From: Botryosphaeria dothidea
Lineage: Eukaryota > Ascomycota > Dothideomycetes > Botryosphaeriales > Botryosphaeriaceae
Direction of reading: 5' to 3'
Length of the DNA: 64,000 nucleotides
Assembly (NCBI GenBank): GCA_011503125.2
Contig: WWBZ02000022.1
Coordinates: 620,001 to 684,000 of the forward strand
How positions within the stretch are numbered: position 1 is the first letter of the stretch; the number at the start of each line of letters is the position of its first letter. This document shows positions 13,362 to 23,399 of this stretch, in pieces. The translations under genes were made by a program, and so were the position numbers. The notes under the pieces are model-generated. The model saw nothing but the letters and a program-made list of their open reading frames with translations. It was not told where the DNA came from and did no database searches.

Positions 13362-14840
13362 CTAATTCTTCATGACCTCATCAAGTCGATTCAGCATATT
13401 GTTGCACTCCTTGACCAACTCCTTCCTCTTCGCCCTCGCGGCATCATCGCCTCCCGTCTCCACCGCGTCGAGCTTCAGCAGCACCTGCGCCAAGACCGTC
13501 TCGGTCAACTTCTTGTGCTCGAACTCGCGCTTCGCTACCTCCTCGGGCGGCCGGTTCAAGAACTGCACGCACAACGGCACGAGCGTGGTGTGGAACTTGC
13601 TGCTCAGCTCCTCCAGCTTCTCCATCGCCGTCTGCGGCTTCTTGACGGCCTGCTGCGGCGGGGGACGCGAATTCGAGCCCGAGCTGGACGGGCGCGGAGG
13701 CACCGCCGTCGCTGTGGGCACGCCCAAGAATTCCGACCCGGCGCCGCCGCCGACGTATGCGCCTGAAGGCTCCGGAGTGGCGCTCTCGCTGCGGGCGCCG
13801 CCTTTCTTGCCGTGCTTCTTGCCACCGCGACGGCGCTTGCTCTTGCTCTTCTTCGACCGCGACCCGCCCGGCGTCGAGTTCCCGTTATCGCTGCCAGACT
13901 CGCTGCTGGACTCGCTGCCTCCATCCCTCTGCGCGTATCCGGGACTGTCGTTCTTGGACGACGAGCTGAACGGCAGGCCCTCGCCGACGACGCACAGGAT
14001 CTCGCTCTCGGTGTCGGAGCGCAGCCCCACGGCACGCGCCTGCTGGTCGTCCTTGAGCTGGCGGCCCTTGAAGAAGAGCTTGATGCGGCGCGGGTCGTTG
14101 ACCTCCATCTTGCGCGCCGCCGCCTCGCGCACGCTGCGCACGCTCAGCTCGCCCGAGTCGATGGCGCCGCGCGGGAAGTGCACCGGGTAGCTGACGCGCT
14201 TGTGCTTCAGCACCAGCACGTCCGTCTCGCCGTTGGCGTTGCTGCGGCCCGAGGGCTGAGAAGACGTGCTGGCGGCATGGGTGATGTTGTTGATATCGTT
14301 CTCCTTGGGCGACGCGCCCAGGTTCTTCTGGCTCGCAGCCAGGTCTTCGGTGGTTATGTAGCTGAAGTCGGCGTCGGACACGGCGGTGCTGCTGGTGTCG
14401 CCGCGGCCGAATGGACTGAAGCGGCCGCTCCAGGAGCCGAAGCGCGAGCTCCACGACGACATTCTCTTCAAGCCGAAAAGGCCAATCAGTATGCCCGCGA
14501 CGAGGGTCACGAGCAGCACGATCAGCGAGGAGGGGTCTTCTGCGTATCGCTCCGCGGCGGCGGCGAGGTGGACGAGCGGATTCTTTGGCGGTGAGGGGGC
14601 GGGGTCGACGTGTAGCAGGTTCGGGATGGGGAGGTTGTAGGCGCGTAAAAAGTCGTGGAGGGCTTGCTGGATATGCACGATAGACTGCTGAGCGTTGTCG
14701 AGGACGCGGGGCTTCGGGGCAGCAGGATCGCGCTGGGTGATGGCCTGGGTAACGCGGGACCAGAGTTGTGACGCCACGGTTGCGACGGTGAGAGGGTCTG
14801 TGGAGGGGTTGCGGTGGTTGATGTAGGCTAGGAGCGGCAA
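13362..14840 (-). CDS. Membrane-anchored ubiquitin-like/BAG domain protein (5' end unresolved)
   Basis: Probable Hsp70 nucleotide-exchange cofactor of the kind represented by fission yeast Bag101/Bag102 and budding yeast Snl1. In order the frame shows an N-terminal segment, one strong transmembrane helix ([20 protein letters not shown], about residues 107-126 of the open frame), a ubiquitin-like domain (PRRIKLFFKGRQLKDD), a Ser-rich linker with a basic run (KKSKSKRRRGGKKHGKKGG), and a C-terminal BAG helix bundle of about 90 residues ending LVKECNNMLNRLDEVMKN. The first codon of this frame is TTG, and an in-frame stop lies just upstream at 14852-14850. No ATG occurs before the membrane helix, so the true start must be in an upstream exon, perhaps spliced to the CTCCTAG acceptor near 14825. 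The membrane is probably the ER or nuclear envelope. Confidence 0.85.
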   Translation of the reverse strand: MPLLAYINHRNPSTDPLTVATVASQLWSRVTQAITQRDPAAPKPRVLDNAQQSIVHIQQALHDFLRAYNLPIPNLLHVDPAPSPPKNPLVHLAAAAERYAEDPSSLIVLLVTLVAGILIGLFGLKRMSSWSSRFGSWSGRFSPFGRGDTSSTAVSDADFSYITTEDLAASQKNLGASPKENDINNITHAASTSSQPSGRSNANGETDVLVLKHKRVSYPVHFPRGAIDSGELSVRSVREAAARKMEVNDPRRIKLFFKGRQLKDDQQARAVGLRSDTESEILCVVGEGLPFSSSSKNDSPGYAQRDGGSESSSESGSDNGNSTPGGSRSKKSKSKRRRGGKKHGKKGGARSESATPEPSGAYVGGGAGSEFLGVPTATAVPPRPSSSGSNSRPPPQQAVKKPQTAMEKLEELSSKFHTTLVPLCVQFLNRPPEEVAKREFEHKKLTETVLAQVLLKLDAVETGGDDAARAKRKELVKECNNMLNRLDEVMKN

Positions 14841-15774
14841 CGACGCGATTCAGAGAAGACGATGGCGGAAGGATGGCAGCTAGATTCGGGTCGAGGACTT
14901 TGGACGGTGGGTGGTGATAGGCTGGCAGCAGGGACAAGGTGAGGCTTTCTTGCGCGCCACAATTCTAGATCGGCGCTCTGCCGAAAGAGCCCTGCCTGGC
15001 TCCGCTCAGCCCTGTCGCCCACGCCCAAGGCCTTAGCACTGTCTCGTCGCGTACGGCAACCAGGACAAAGCCTTTCAATTGCTTGCAGCTCGGCCTGCTC
15101 CGAGCGTTTCCGCTGCCTCACTATCAACCAGGAAGAATTTAATTTTTTTGTGCTATCCACAGCCCGAAACAACTAAGCAAAATCAAGAGAGCCGTTCGTC
15201 CCGTGTCGTGACAGCCAACTCAGATCCAGCTGCGCCTCGCCAACCATCAAGTCCGTCCGATGCCCCAGACCCAGCCCAGAACAAGAAGGAGAGGAGAATG
15301 AAAGAAAAAGCAATCCGCGCAGTCATGAAGTACGGCACCGCGTGCACCGCGACCAACAGGGAAATGCTGTGAGTGATGTGCGCAACCCAACGTCAAGCGA
15401 GCAGATCTTAGGCAGGGTTCCCTAGAGTAAGGCGACCACTGCTCACCAATCCATCCTTAGACGGCCACCTCAGCAACTTGCCCACTACGCCTGCTATCGC
15501 TGTTCAGGAGCCGTGAGACGGACCTCTCGCCGTCCCGAACATGTCGCCAAGCAAGCCAGCCGCTGCCACTCTCTCCGCGCCACAGCGTTTGAGCACGGTG
15601 TTATTGTAGCTTTTGCCTAAGACCCTGTTTCTCGTCTTGACGTCTCAGCTCCTATCAACAAACCTCAGAATTCGAAAACAAACTGCCCGAAATGCTGTAT
15701 CGTTACTCGTATCGAAACTTCAAAGCCGCGAACTCCTGCCAGTGCGTATTTTTGGTAGTGTGTTAACAAAGAGC
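14841..15774. other. Intergenic between BAG gene and nuclear protein gene
   Basis: No independent gene is seen. The stretch must contain the missing first exon and promoter of the BAG-domain gene. The nearest minus-strand ATG upstream is near 15243, about 400 bp away, and opens a frame of only 24 codons. The right part is 3' flank of the next gene. Confidence 0.5.
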
Positions 15775-17684
15775 CTATGCTCTGCGCTTGGGTTGAGCCA
15801 AGAGATTCAGCCTTGCCTGGCTGAGAGCTCCGCGGCCGGCGGTCTTGCGGCGGGGAGTCTTGCTGCCAACCTCAGGCTTCTTCGGCGTGTTGAGAGTCTT
15901 GATCGAGGACTTGGCGCGCTTAGCTGGACGGCTACTCTCTTCATCTTCGTTCTCCTTCTCACTCTCTGTGATCTCGCTCGGTATATCCACCTTGCGCTTC
16001 TTAGCTGGAGTTGCAATGCTGGTATTGAACGGGTCAGGAAGCGCAGAGGCGTCGCTGCCATGGACGTGGCGGATGGTAGGTCCCTTAACACCAGAACCGA
16101 ACTTGATCGTCTTGTCAGAACGGAATGTAAAGTCGCCTGCACCCATCGTAGAGCGACGGGCAGGTGAAAGAGCTGGCAATTTGGGATACTGAACCTCAGC
16201 CGGTGCGTTCTGTGGGGCCTCGGGCAAGGCATGAGTATCCATGGGCTCATCGTTCTCGTTGCGTACGAGTGTACTCTCACTGAAGACAACACGCTTCTGT
16301 ACAGGCGCCGTAGCAGGAACATCAGGGGGATCTTTGTTCAGGTCTGGCGGGGATGCAACATGCGTCCCAGCAGCGATCTTGGTCGGGTCATTGGAATAGT
16401 GACGAACCGGACTGCGGAGAATAGACTTCATCGAAGGCAGGCGTGATACTGTCTTGCTAGCCTTACGCAGACCATCCATGAAGCTGGATGGCGTTTTCGA
16501 AGGAGTCTGCAGGGCCTGCGCAGACGGAGACTTAGCCAAGGTAGGAATAAAGGATGTCTTCTTCAGCGTCTTGACGCTCTGCGAACGAGCTAGAGAGGCC
16601 TTTGTGGGAGTAGTAAGGTGCGACAAGGAGCGCGGAAGGCTAGCGTTGCCGCGAGCGCCGACCGCGCTCTTGTGAGCACTTGGCTTCGTGTCAACCCTAT
16701 TCCCCGCCTTACTGCGGGATGCAGACGCGTCGTCTTCCTTGTTGTGTTTGACACGCTTGGCGGGACTGGCCTTGCTGTCTATCTCTGCTTTGCGGAGGGT
16801 TGCTGCCGACTTCGTGCGCACCAACTTTCCGCTGGATTGCTCGGGTTTATCCAATTCAGCCTTAGAGGGGGACCGTTTCAGGGGCGCATTGGCGGGTTGA
16901 AGGCCGTCACGGTTGGCACGGAAGGCCGACGGGTGGTTTGCAATGGAATCCATCTTCTTAAACTCGGCCATGTGAGCTGCGCTGAACCGACTAGTCTTGC
17001 TCTTGGGTGTTGCCATCCTGCGTGCAATGTCCTCCGTTTTCTCAAAACCGAACTTCTCTGGGTTGGCAGCCATTTGAGCCCGAATCTTCTCTGCTTCTTT
17101 CCTGCTCTCTTCCATAAGCTTCTTGGCCTCAGGGCTAAGATCCAGCGACGGGCGGCGGAAGCGGAACTTGAATTCGGGGGTTGAGAAGGTGGTGGTGACT
17201 TCTTGGGACTTGGTGGGGGTGGCCTGTGTGATCGGAATCTTGCTGGCACCCTTCTTGACCGGCTCAGTGCGGGCGCCCATATTTTGGAAACCCAGCCAAC
17301 GGGCCTCGTCCAGAGGCTTGGCGGTGCTGTACTGATGGTGGTGTGGGTGCATCTCGATGCGGCTTGGCTCGATGGGGACCTTGCTTGTTGGGGTGCGAAC
17401 GTCGTCGGGAATGCTGGATGCAGCGATGTCGGAATCTTTCGGAGTGGCAGCTTGCTTTGTCGAAGCTGTTTCGAGCTGCTCGTCGACTTCGCCCAGCGTG
17501 GGCATCTTCGGTGTCGTGGCTCCGGCTGGAGAGGCTACAGCATCTGAATTTCCACTGTCTCGACGACGCTGCACAGTGTCAGCAAATGCAGCCTTAGGTG
17601 GGCAGGTAATGGAGCTCAATGAGTGAGCGAGCGTACCTGCGGAGTGCTTCGCAGCCTTGACGACTGGCGACGTGTATGAACCAT
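15775..17684 (-). CDS. Nuclear Ser/Lys-rich protein with SV40-like NLS, KEN box and RVxF motif
   Basis: Unrecognised 613-residue protein, probably nuclear and largely disordered. Exon 1 (17684-17637) encodes 16 basic residues (MVHTRRQSSRLRSTPQ). A 68-bp intron (17636-17569, GTACGC...GTGCAG) keeps phase 0 into the long exon 17568-15775. This start is preferred because the longer open frame has no ATG upstream. Visible motifs are a charged helix (KKLMEESRKEAEKIRAQM, near residue 185), RVVF at 442-445 matching the PP1-docking RVxF pattern, PAKKRKVD at 537-544 matching an SV40-type import signal, and KEN at 554-556, a possible APC/C degron. There are many Ser-Pro and Thr-Pro sites. Together these suggest a cell-cycle-regulated chromatin or spindle protein; that is inference from motifs only. 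Confidence 0.8.
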
Positions 17685-19718
17685 TGCGAAAGTGTGTCAG
17701 GCGATCGCAATCTAGGCGATGACAGTAGAGGTTGAGAAGAGGAGAAGTGGATGGAAGCTGGAGATAGCGCGAGCGAGCAGCGACGCGATCTCGTGGTCTC
17801 CGGACCGGGAGGAGAAAGTCGGTGGAGAGATGGAGACGTGGGTGACGCAAAGCCAGGTGGTTGAGGCCCGTGTCGCGCGGCGTCGCTTTGGTAAACAAGG
17901 AACCGTGCAGTTGCCAGCGGCCGCGAACTCGGCGCGTAGCACGTGACTTGAATCAGCCTTATGAACACTCACGAATCATCATCCCGCCCGGCTGCTGCGA
18001 ATCAAGCGTACGGGTCGCGCTGTGCCTGGATGTCGTAGGTTCAATGCGCGTCATCGCCGGTGTGGACCCGCTTCAGGGACACGGCAAATTAAACACCCTC
18101 CATGCCACCGCCTGATTCCATTCTCGTCCATCTGCAACAAGCCCAATCTCAATGCGATCCGCGACAACCTCGATCCGTCTGTTTGTACAGGGGGTATCGC
18201 AGCCCACGGTTCAGCGGCTATGGCTTTCAACAAACATAACTTCCCGGGAGTCGAAGCATTCATCCAGACATAGGTGTTTAGGAAAAGCGACGACACTAAC
18301 GTCTGGACGAATGCTTCAGCCTCCCGTGACAACAGTTTCTTTCTGGCCTCCTATGGCACTGTCGCATTTGAGCCACCCCGTGCACAGTTTCACTTCGCCA
18401 CTTGTGTTCGGCATAATGATGCAGGGTCTTCACCATCTACAGCAGCGTTTTAGTCGTAATAATCAGGTTCTACATACAACTGCAACAGCACGGCCGCATC
18501 CTGTGTTTGTGGTGGGTGAAACATTCGTTCGGAGGTAAGCGTCGTCAATCTTTCTAGACATTCATGTCCGCATGATTGCTCCAACTCCCTACATGAACGG
18601 GTCTGGAACCGATCTAGAACGGCCTTCACGCCAAGAGGAACACATCTGTACTGTCCAATTCATTCGATTGGCTCTTATGTGCAAAGAAAGAAATCACAAC
18701 CCAAATTAGCAGAGAATAAGAAGAGGTATCCGTAGACACTTCTATTTCCCGCTCTAACCACCCGTCCCATCCATCCAGGTATCTGCCTTTATTCCCTCCG
18801 TCAGCACCCTCGGTTTATTTTCCCAGAGTAACACCAAACAATAGATTGGACCCTTGTAGGCGTCCCAACACACGCATATCCAAAATCGCGCCAGATTTGT
18901 TTATTCGTCATGACCATCAGGAAAAGAGCAAAAAAAGAAAAAGGAAAACAGCAAAGCAATCAGAAACGGCCGAACGGAGAAGAACTAAGATGTTATGGTA
19001 GGGATAAGGTAAGCGAATGTAGACACTACGATTGTAGATGAGTGGGGCAAAGGCATTCTTCGTGCCGGACGAGATGTAAAGCAAGTAAAGTCCCAGGAAA
19101 AAGAAAGAAACTTCCCCTTCAAAACGCCAACGCTGTCGCTCTGGGAAGGCTAAGAAAAGGCGCGCATCCAAGAAGTCGAAGCAGCAATCGAAGACCGAAG
19201 AAGGCGAGAGTTCTGACATAGGGAACAATGATGAAAGCTAGAGGAGCGAAGGCTGACGGGAGAAGCCGTTGGGGAGTAATGAAATGCTTGAAAGGTAAAA
19301 AAAAAAAGGTTATAGAGGTAAGCGTATTGGAAGGAAGTGATTATGATCGGCCTTGATGCAATCATCTGCATTATTGCCCACAATGCGAGGCGCAGTTGAC
19401 GCACGGCCTCCGGCTGTTGCGATCCACCCAGATGCTAGCGCAAGCCTAACGCTCGGGCACTGAGCCTTTCATTTGAACAAATGAAGTTGTGAGTGGCGCA
19501 GTGTTGCAACCCCAGCCCCGAAAGGTTACTTCTGTCATGAGAGACAGGAGAACCCATTGTGACCAAGTGGGTGGAGACAGCACCAGGATACGACCGCAGT
19601 CGAGCAGAAATTGTTCCAGGAGTTCGAAGCGGCTCCTTCCCAACTTTCACTTGACAGCCCGGGCCCTTGCTCCTGATGTGCCAGTTTCGAAGATCGTAGC
19701 AAATAAACACCACGGGAA
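17685..19718. other. Intergenic
   Basis: No gene found. The left end is the promoter of the preceding minus-strand gene and the right end the 3' flank of the phosphatase gene. An A12 tract lies near 19299. Short frames on both strands are shadows. Confidence 0.55.
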
Positions 19719-22700
19719 TCATAAGACGTCCCAGATGTTGCGGGTAATGGGACTCACTCCCGCCTGTGGTGGGCTCCGAGGATCGATGTCCATGGGATGT
19801 GGTGTGGTGCATCTTTGGACTTCCAGGTTTTGTCCCAAAACTTCTTGTTTGGAGTCGACGCTTCTGCCATTCTGAGCTGGTGGAGGTGAACCGAGGGCTT
19901 CGAGCGTGAGGTGAAATGGGTTTTGTGTGAATTCATGTGCTCTCGGAGACATCAGCGTTACTGCTTCGTCCGACGACTGTGGGTTATTGTGGCTCGGCAA
20001 CCGTGCCTCGATTTCTGTCTGGAACGCGCGTAGACGTCGTTGCGACTGAAGGTCCGGGTTTGAATACTTTGGCCGAAGCTTGGGTTCTGCAGCAGCCAAG
20101 CGGCTTTCCTTCTCTTGCAAATTTCGCGTTTTTGGCTCAGGTCCGTCGGTACGCGCACGACGAATGCTGGCCATTGGACTGGGCTCTTCTGATGGCGCAT
20201 AGGTAGATTTGTTGGCCGACGGTGGTGTCACAGGCCGTGGAGAGGACTGCGGGCCTAGGAAACCGAACCCTTGGAATGGCGATTGCTCAGGAGTTTCGAC
20301 TTCGGTGACAGGAGGAAGAATAGCGTGCACACGAGGCGGGAGCCCAGGAGAAACTCCTGGCTTGCTTGGAGGTGACTGACTTGAGTCCTCGTGTTCGAGC
20401 CTGTCAAAGGGATTCTTCGGAAATTCAAACCTTGTTGGAGACAGGAGCCCGTAATCCTCGTCACTGTCATCTTTCGTCGCTACTGACGCCATATGAAATT
20501 CTTCTGATCTTGGTGATCCAAGAGGTTCAGGAATTGCACTCGACTTGTTTCCCAAAGGTAAAGATCGGCTCTCATTGTGGCGATCAAACATTGAAATGAC
20601 AGAATCGTTTTGTCGTACTTGCCTCGGTGGATCGTTGAACGAGAAATTAGCTTTTAAGGGTGATGCCAGGAGCAACGAGTTGTCTTCCAGAACAGGCTTC
20701 AAGAGCACGGAGTCGGCTTGAGGTTCCAGAGCCTTGGGAGCAAAGGGCTCTGCCAATTGCTTCATTTTGTTTTGACGTCGTTCCTGTAAGCTTGATTTGC
20801 GTGGATTGAATGCCGATGATGGTAGACTTGACGCGTAAGCATCTTGACGGACCGGTGCGGCTGAATTCAGTCGGTCTAAGGCATCCTGTTGATGTCCAGC
20901 TGCGGTTGTGCTATCCATTACATTAAGGATTGGAATGTTGCTCGTGTGGCCATCATGATCGTCATCTTTCTGCTGTCGGACTGGCAATTGGCGTGAGAAG
21001 TTCGGGAACTGGCGCACGGTGGCATCGCTGTCAGACCTGCCCTTTTCTTTCGCGATAAACTCCTCCCTTTCCAGCTCAGGAGTGGAACGAGTTTGGTGTT
21101 GAATGGTGACAACGGGGATAACGTGGCCTTTAGGATCCACGAATGGTTGCTCAATGGGGGAGCCAATGGGGACCTGCGAGGCATCCCATGTGCGGCGAAA
21201 GCCGGGCATGGTCCAATCGAGACCGGATGGAGCTGAAGTAGGGCCTGGCGAGATCGGGATCATGTTGCCTGTACTTGCTCGCTGTGGCACAGGATCGGGG
21301 CCATAATCTGGGGGTAAGGGTGCCGTTGCTGGAGTTCGCGAACCCGATGAGTCTGCATCGAAAGAAGATTGGTCTTTTCCTCTTGGTCCCATGGGATTCG
21401 GTGATAACCGTCTAGGAATACCAGCCTTGTAGCCTTGGCTGTGTCCGTTCGCACGAAGCAATCCATTCCTGAATTCCTGAAGTTGCATGATCAGATTCAT
21501 GTTGGGTCCGATCCATTTGCTCCGTTTCTTGACCGCATCATAAGCCTCCTGTACACTAATACCAGGGTTTTTGTACAAGCCATATGCTACGATCAAGCTT
21601 GCCGACCGGCTGACACCGCATTGGCAATGGACCAATACACGCTTGCCCTGCTGCACGCGGTCATCGATGACCCTGACTAATGTGTACAAATCGGGCACGA
21701 TGTCGGTATTGTGCTCCCAGGGGATATGGATATACTCCGGCCTCGAAGATGACGTGCTTGACGAGGATCGCTTCTCCACTTTATCTCCGAACAAGGGAGT
21801 GGCCTTGGGAGTCGTCGGGGAGCTCCCCTGCGCATCTGAGTTCTCGTTGGTTGCTTGGACTACCAATCCTTGGGCGGAAGTGCGGTCGGAAGGCTGCGTC
21901 AGCTCCGAAGTTCTTGGCGGCGTCGGGTTTTCTTTTGAAACAGCATCGGCATCCCTTTTCGCTTCCTGAGCGGCTTTCTTGAACGGATTGGCGACTTCAC
22001 TTGCCACGTTGAGGACGACGTCGTAGCGGGCGGCGATATCGGCAGTCGGTTCGTAGTAAAGGTCCACACCTGATTCGTAGATGCAAATTGGACCATTGGG
22101 ATATGCTTCCGGCTTCTCTTCCCGTGACTGAGGGACATCGAAATTTGGTTCTTGTTCCTCCTCTTCATCTTCCATGGGAATTTCTGCAAAACCATGCGGC
22201 GGCGGTTTTGATCGCTGAGGCGGCGGCAGTTCCATCCCACCTGCAGGGGGCACAGCAGGGGAACATAGCGGAAGCGATGGTGAAGACTGAAAGTGCCGTA
22301 GAGTGTTGGGCCTCTTCAGAGATGGCGTAGGTGGAATTGAAAGCGTGGGGAGCGGGCCTTTACCACCAGTTTGCAGCGTCAAAGCCAAATTGCTCGGTCT
22401 TCGTCTCGGCGGAGTAGGTGGCTTCACAAAAGAAGGCGACGATGGAGCAGATGATGATGGCGGTGGGTTCTGTACAGGAAGAGCAGCCGTGTTTGCGGTG
22501 CGCCCAAGGCTGAGAGAAGAAGAAGTGTTGACTGCCAAGTTCTTCAGATTACGGGGCTTCTTCGCTGGTGTGGTTGGCCGCTGGAGTTCGAAAAACTGCC
22601 CATCTGAGGAACCGGCTTTGGCCTTGTCGCTGACCGTATTCCTCGAGCGGAAGTCTGGAGAAAACGACGAAGGAGATGCTTTTGCCGCAGGAGAGGCTGG

Positions 22701-23399
22701 TGAAGGACCCGGCGAAGGTTCGGTAAGCGAGGACCCATCCATAGTCGAAATGGTCGTTGTTGGGGATGAATCTGTCGATTCCGAAGCAGAAGTGGACGTA
22801 CTACCCCGATGTTGATGGAACCCGGCGAAGGATGTGTTCGGGTTGTAGAGCACGCTGCTGCTCGTCGCTGGCCGTTTTACCAGGTGGTTGTGCACAGCGG
22901 GCACATTTCGCTCCGAGTATTCAGGCATCCCTCTGGTATTATTTGATTCCTCTCCGAAAACAGACATAAATGACGGCATGTGGGCAGCATGGGACCGAGA
23001 GCTCGTCTGAATTGGCATTCTTGAAACGTACCCAGCCGGGCTTCTGCTGTGAGCTGCTGTACCACGTTGTCCTTCCTGTATCCTAGGAGGGCGCGCGCGG
23101 TAAGCAGAAAGGCTGGACGGTGCAGAGAGTCGAGCGTGACACTCGGGTCTCTTTGAAGGCAGAGTATTAGACTTTATTTCTGAACTAAAGAACCTTTGAA
23201 CAGGCAGCTTGTCAGCTTTGTCGAACGTGGTAGTGACCGACACGCCTTCTGGAAGGCACGTAGGACGAGAAGAAGTGACTGGAGAAGGGATGTCAAAGCG
23301 AGAGTGGCACAGCACGGGCGGGAATCCCCAGGGCTGCTGCGGAGAAAGTGGTGCAAACAATGCTTGTGTTGGCGGCGCCGACTGGCTGGCGGCCAACAT
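19719..23399 (-). CDS. Large dual-specificity protein phosphatase (MAPK phosphatase type)
   Basis: Single-exon protein of 1226 residues, starting at a true ATG. The catalytic loop HCQCGVSR at 591-598 fits HCx5R, with Cys592 as nucleophile and Arg598 binding phosphate. Asp566 in IPWEHNTDIVPDL is the likely general acid. The first strand of the domain (YDVVLNVASEV) begins near 459, so about 85 low-complexity residues interrupt the fold before YIHIPW. WIGPNMNLIMQLQEF follows the loop, as in Msg5/Pmp1-type fungal MAPK phosphatases. The N-terminal ~400 and C-terminal ~590 residues are Ser/Pro-rich and appear disordered, with many potential MAPK and CDK sites. The expected role is dephosphorylation of a cell-wall or pheromone MAP kinase; the specific kinase cannot be read from sequence. 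Confidence 0.9.
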   Translation of the reverse strand: MLAASQSAPPTQALFAPLSPQQPWGFPPVLCHSRFDIPSPVTSSRPTCLPEGVSVTTTFDKADKLPVQRFFSSEIKSNTLPSKRPECHARLSAPSSLSAYRARPPRIQEGQRGTAAHSRSPAGYVSRMPIQTSSRSHAAHMPSFMSVFGEESNNTRGMPEYSERNVPAVHNHLVKRPATSSSVLYNPNTSFAGFHQHRGSTSTSASESTDSSPTTTISTMDGSSLTEPSPGPSPASPAAKASPSSFSPDFRSRNTVSDKAKAGSSDGQFFELQRPTTPAKKPRNLKNLAVNTSSSLSLGRTANTAALPVQNPPPSSSAPSSPSFVKPPTPPRRRPSNLALTLQTGGKGPLPTLSIPPTPSLKRPNTLRHFQSSPSLPLCSPAVPPAGGMELPPPQRSKPPPHGFAEIPMEDEEEEQEPNFDVPQSREEKPEAYPNGPICIYESGVDLYYEPTADIAARYDVVLNVASEVANPFKKAAQEAKRDADAVSKENPTPPRTSELTQPSDRTSAQGLVVQATNENSDAQGSSPTTPKATPLFGDKVEKRSSSSTSSSRPEYIHIPWEHNTDIVPDLYTLVRVIDDRVQQGKRVLVHCQCGVSRSASLIVAYGLYKNPGISVQEAYDAVKKRSKWIGPNMNLIMQLQEFRNGLLRANGHSQGYKAGIPRRLSPNPMGPRGKDQSSFDADSSGSRTPATAPLPPDYGPDPVPQRASTGNMIPISPGPTSAPSGLDWTMPGFRRTWDASQVPIGSPIEQPFVDPKGHVIPVVTIQHQTRSTPELEREEFIAKEKGRSDSDATVRQFPNFSRQLPVRQQKDDDHDGHTSNIPILNVMDSTTAAGHQQDALDRLNSAAPVRQDAYASSLPSSAFNPRKSSLQERRQNKMKQLAEPFAPKALEPQADSVLLKPVLEDNSLLLASPLKANFSFNDPPRQVRQNDSVISMFDRHNESRSLPLGNKSSAIPEPLGSPRSEEFHMASVATKDDSDEDYGLLSPTRFEFPKNPFDRLEHEDSSQSPPSKPGVSPGLPPRVHAILPPVTEVETPEQSPFQGFGFLGPQSSPRPVTPPSANKSTYAPSEEPSPMASIRRARTDGPEPKTRNLQEKESRLAAAEPKLRPKYSNPDLQSQRRLRAFQTEIEARLPSHNNPQSSDEAVTLMSPRAHEFTQNPFHLTLEALGSPPPAQNGRSVDSKQEVLGQNLEVQRCTTPHPMDIDPRSPPQAGVSPITRNIWDVL

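Noticed and set aside
13812..14937. 260-codon plus-strand and 350-codon minus-strand frames over the BAG gene
   Set aside because: Alternative frames of the same DNA; only the ubiquitin-like/BAG frame gives family sequence.
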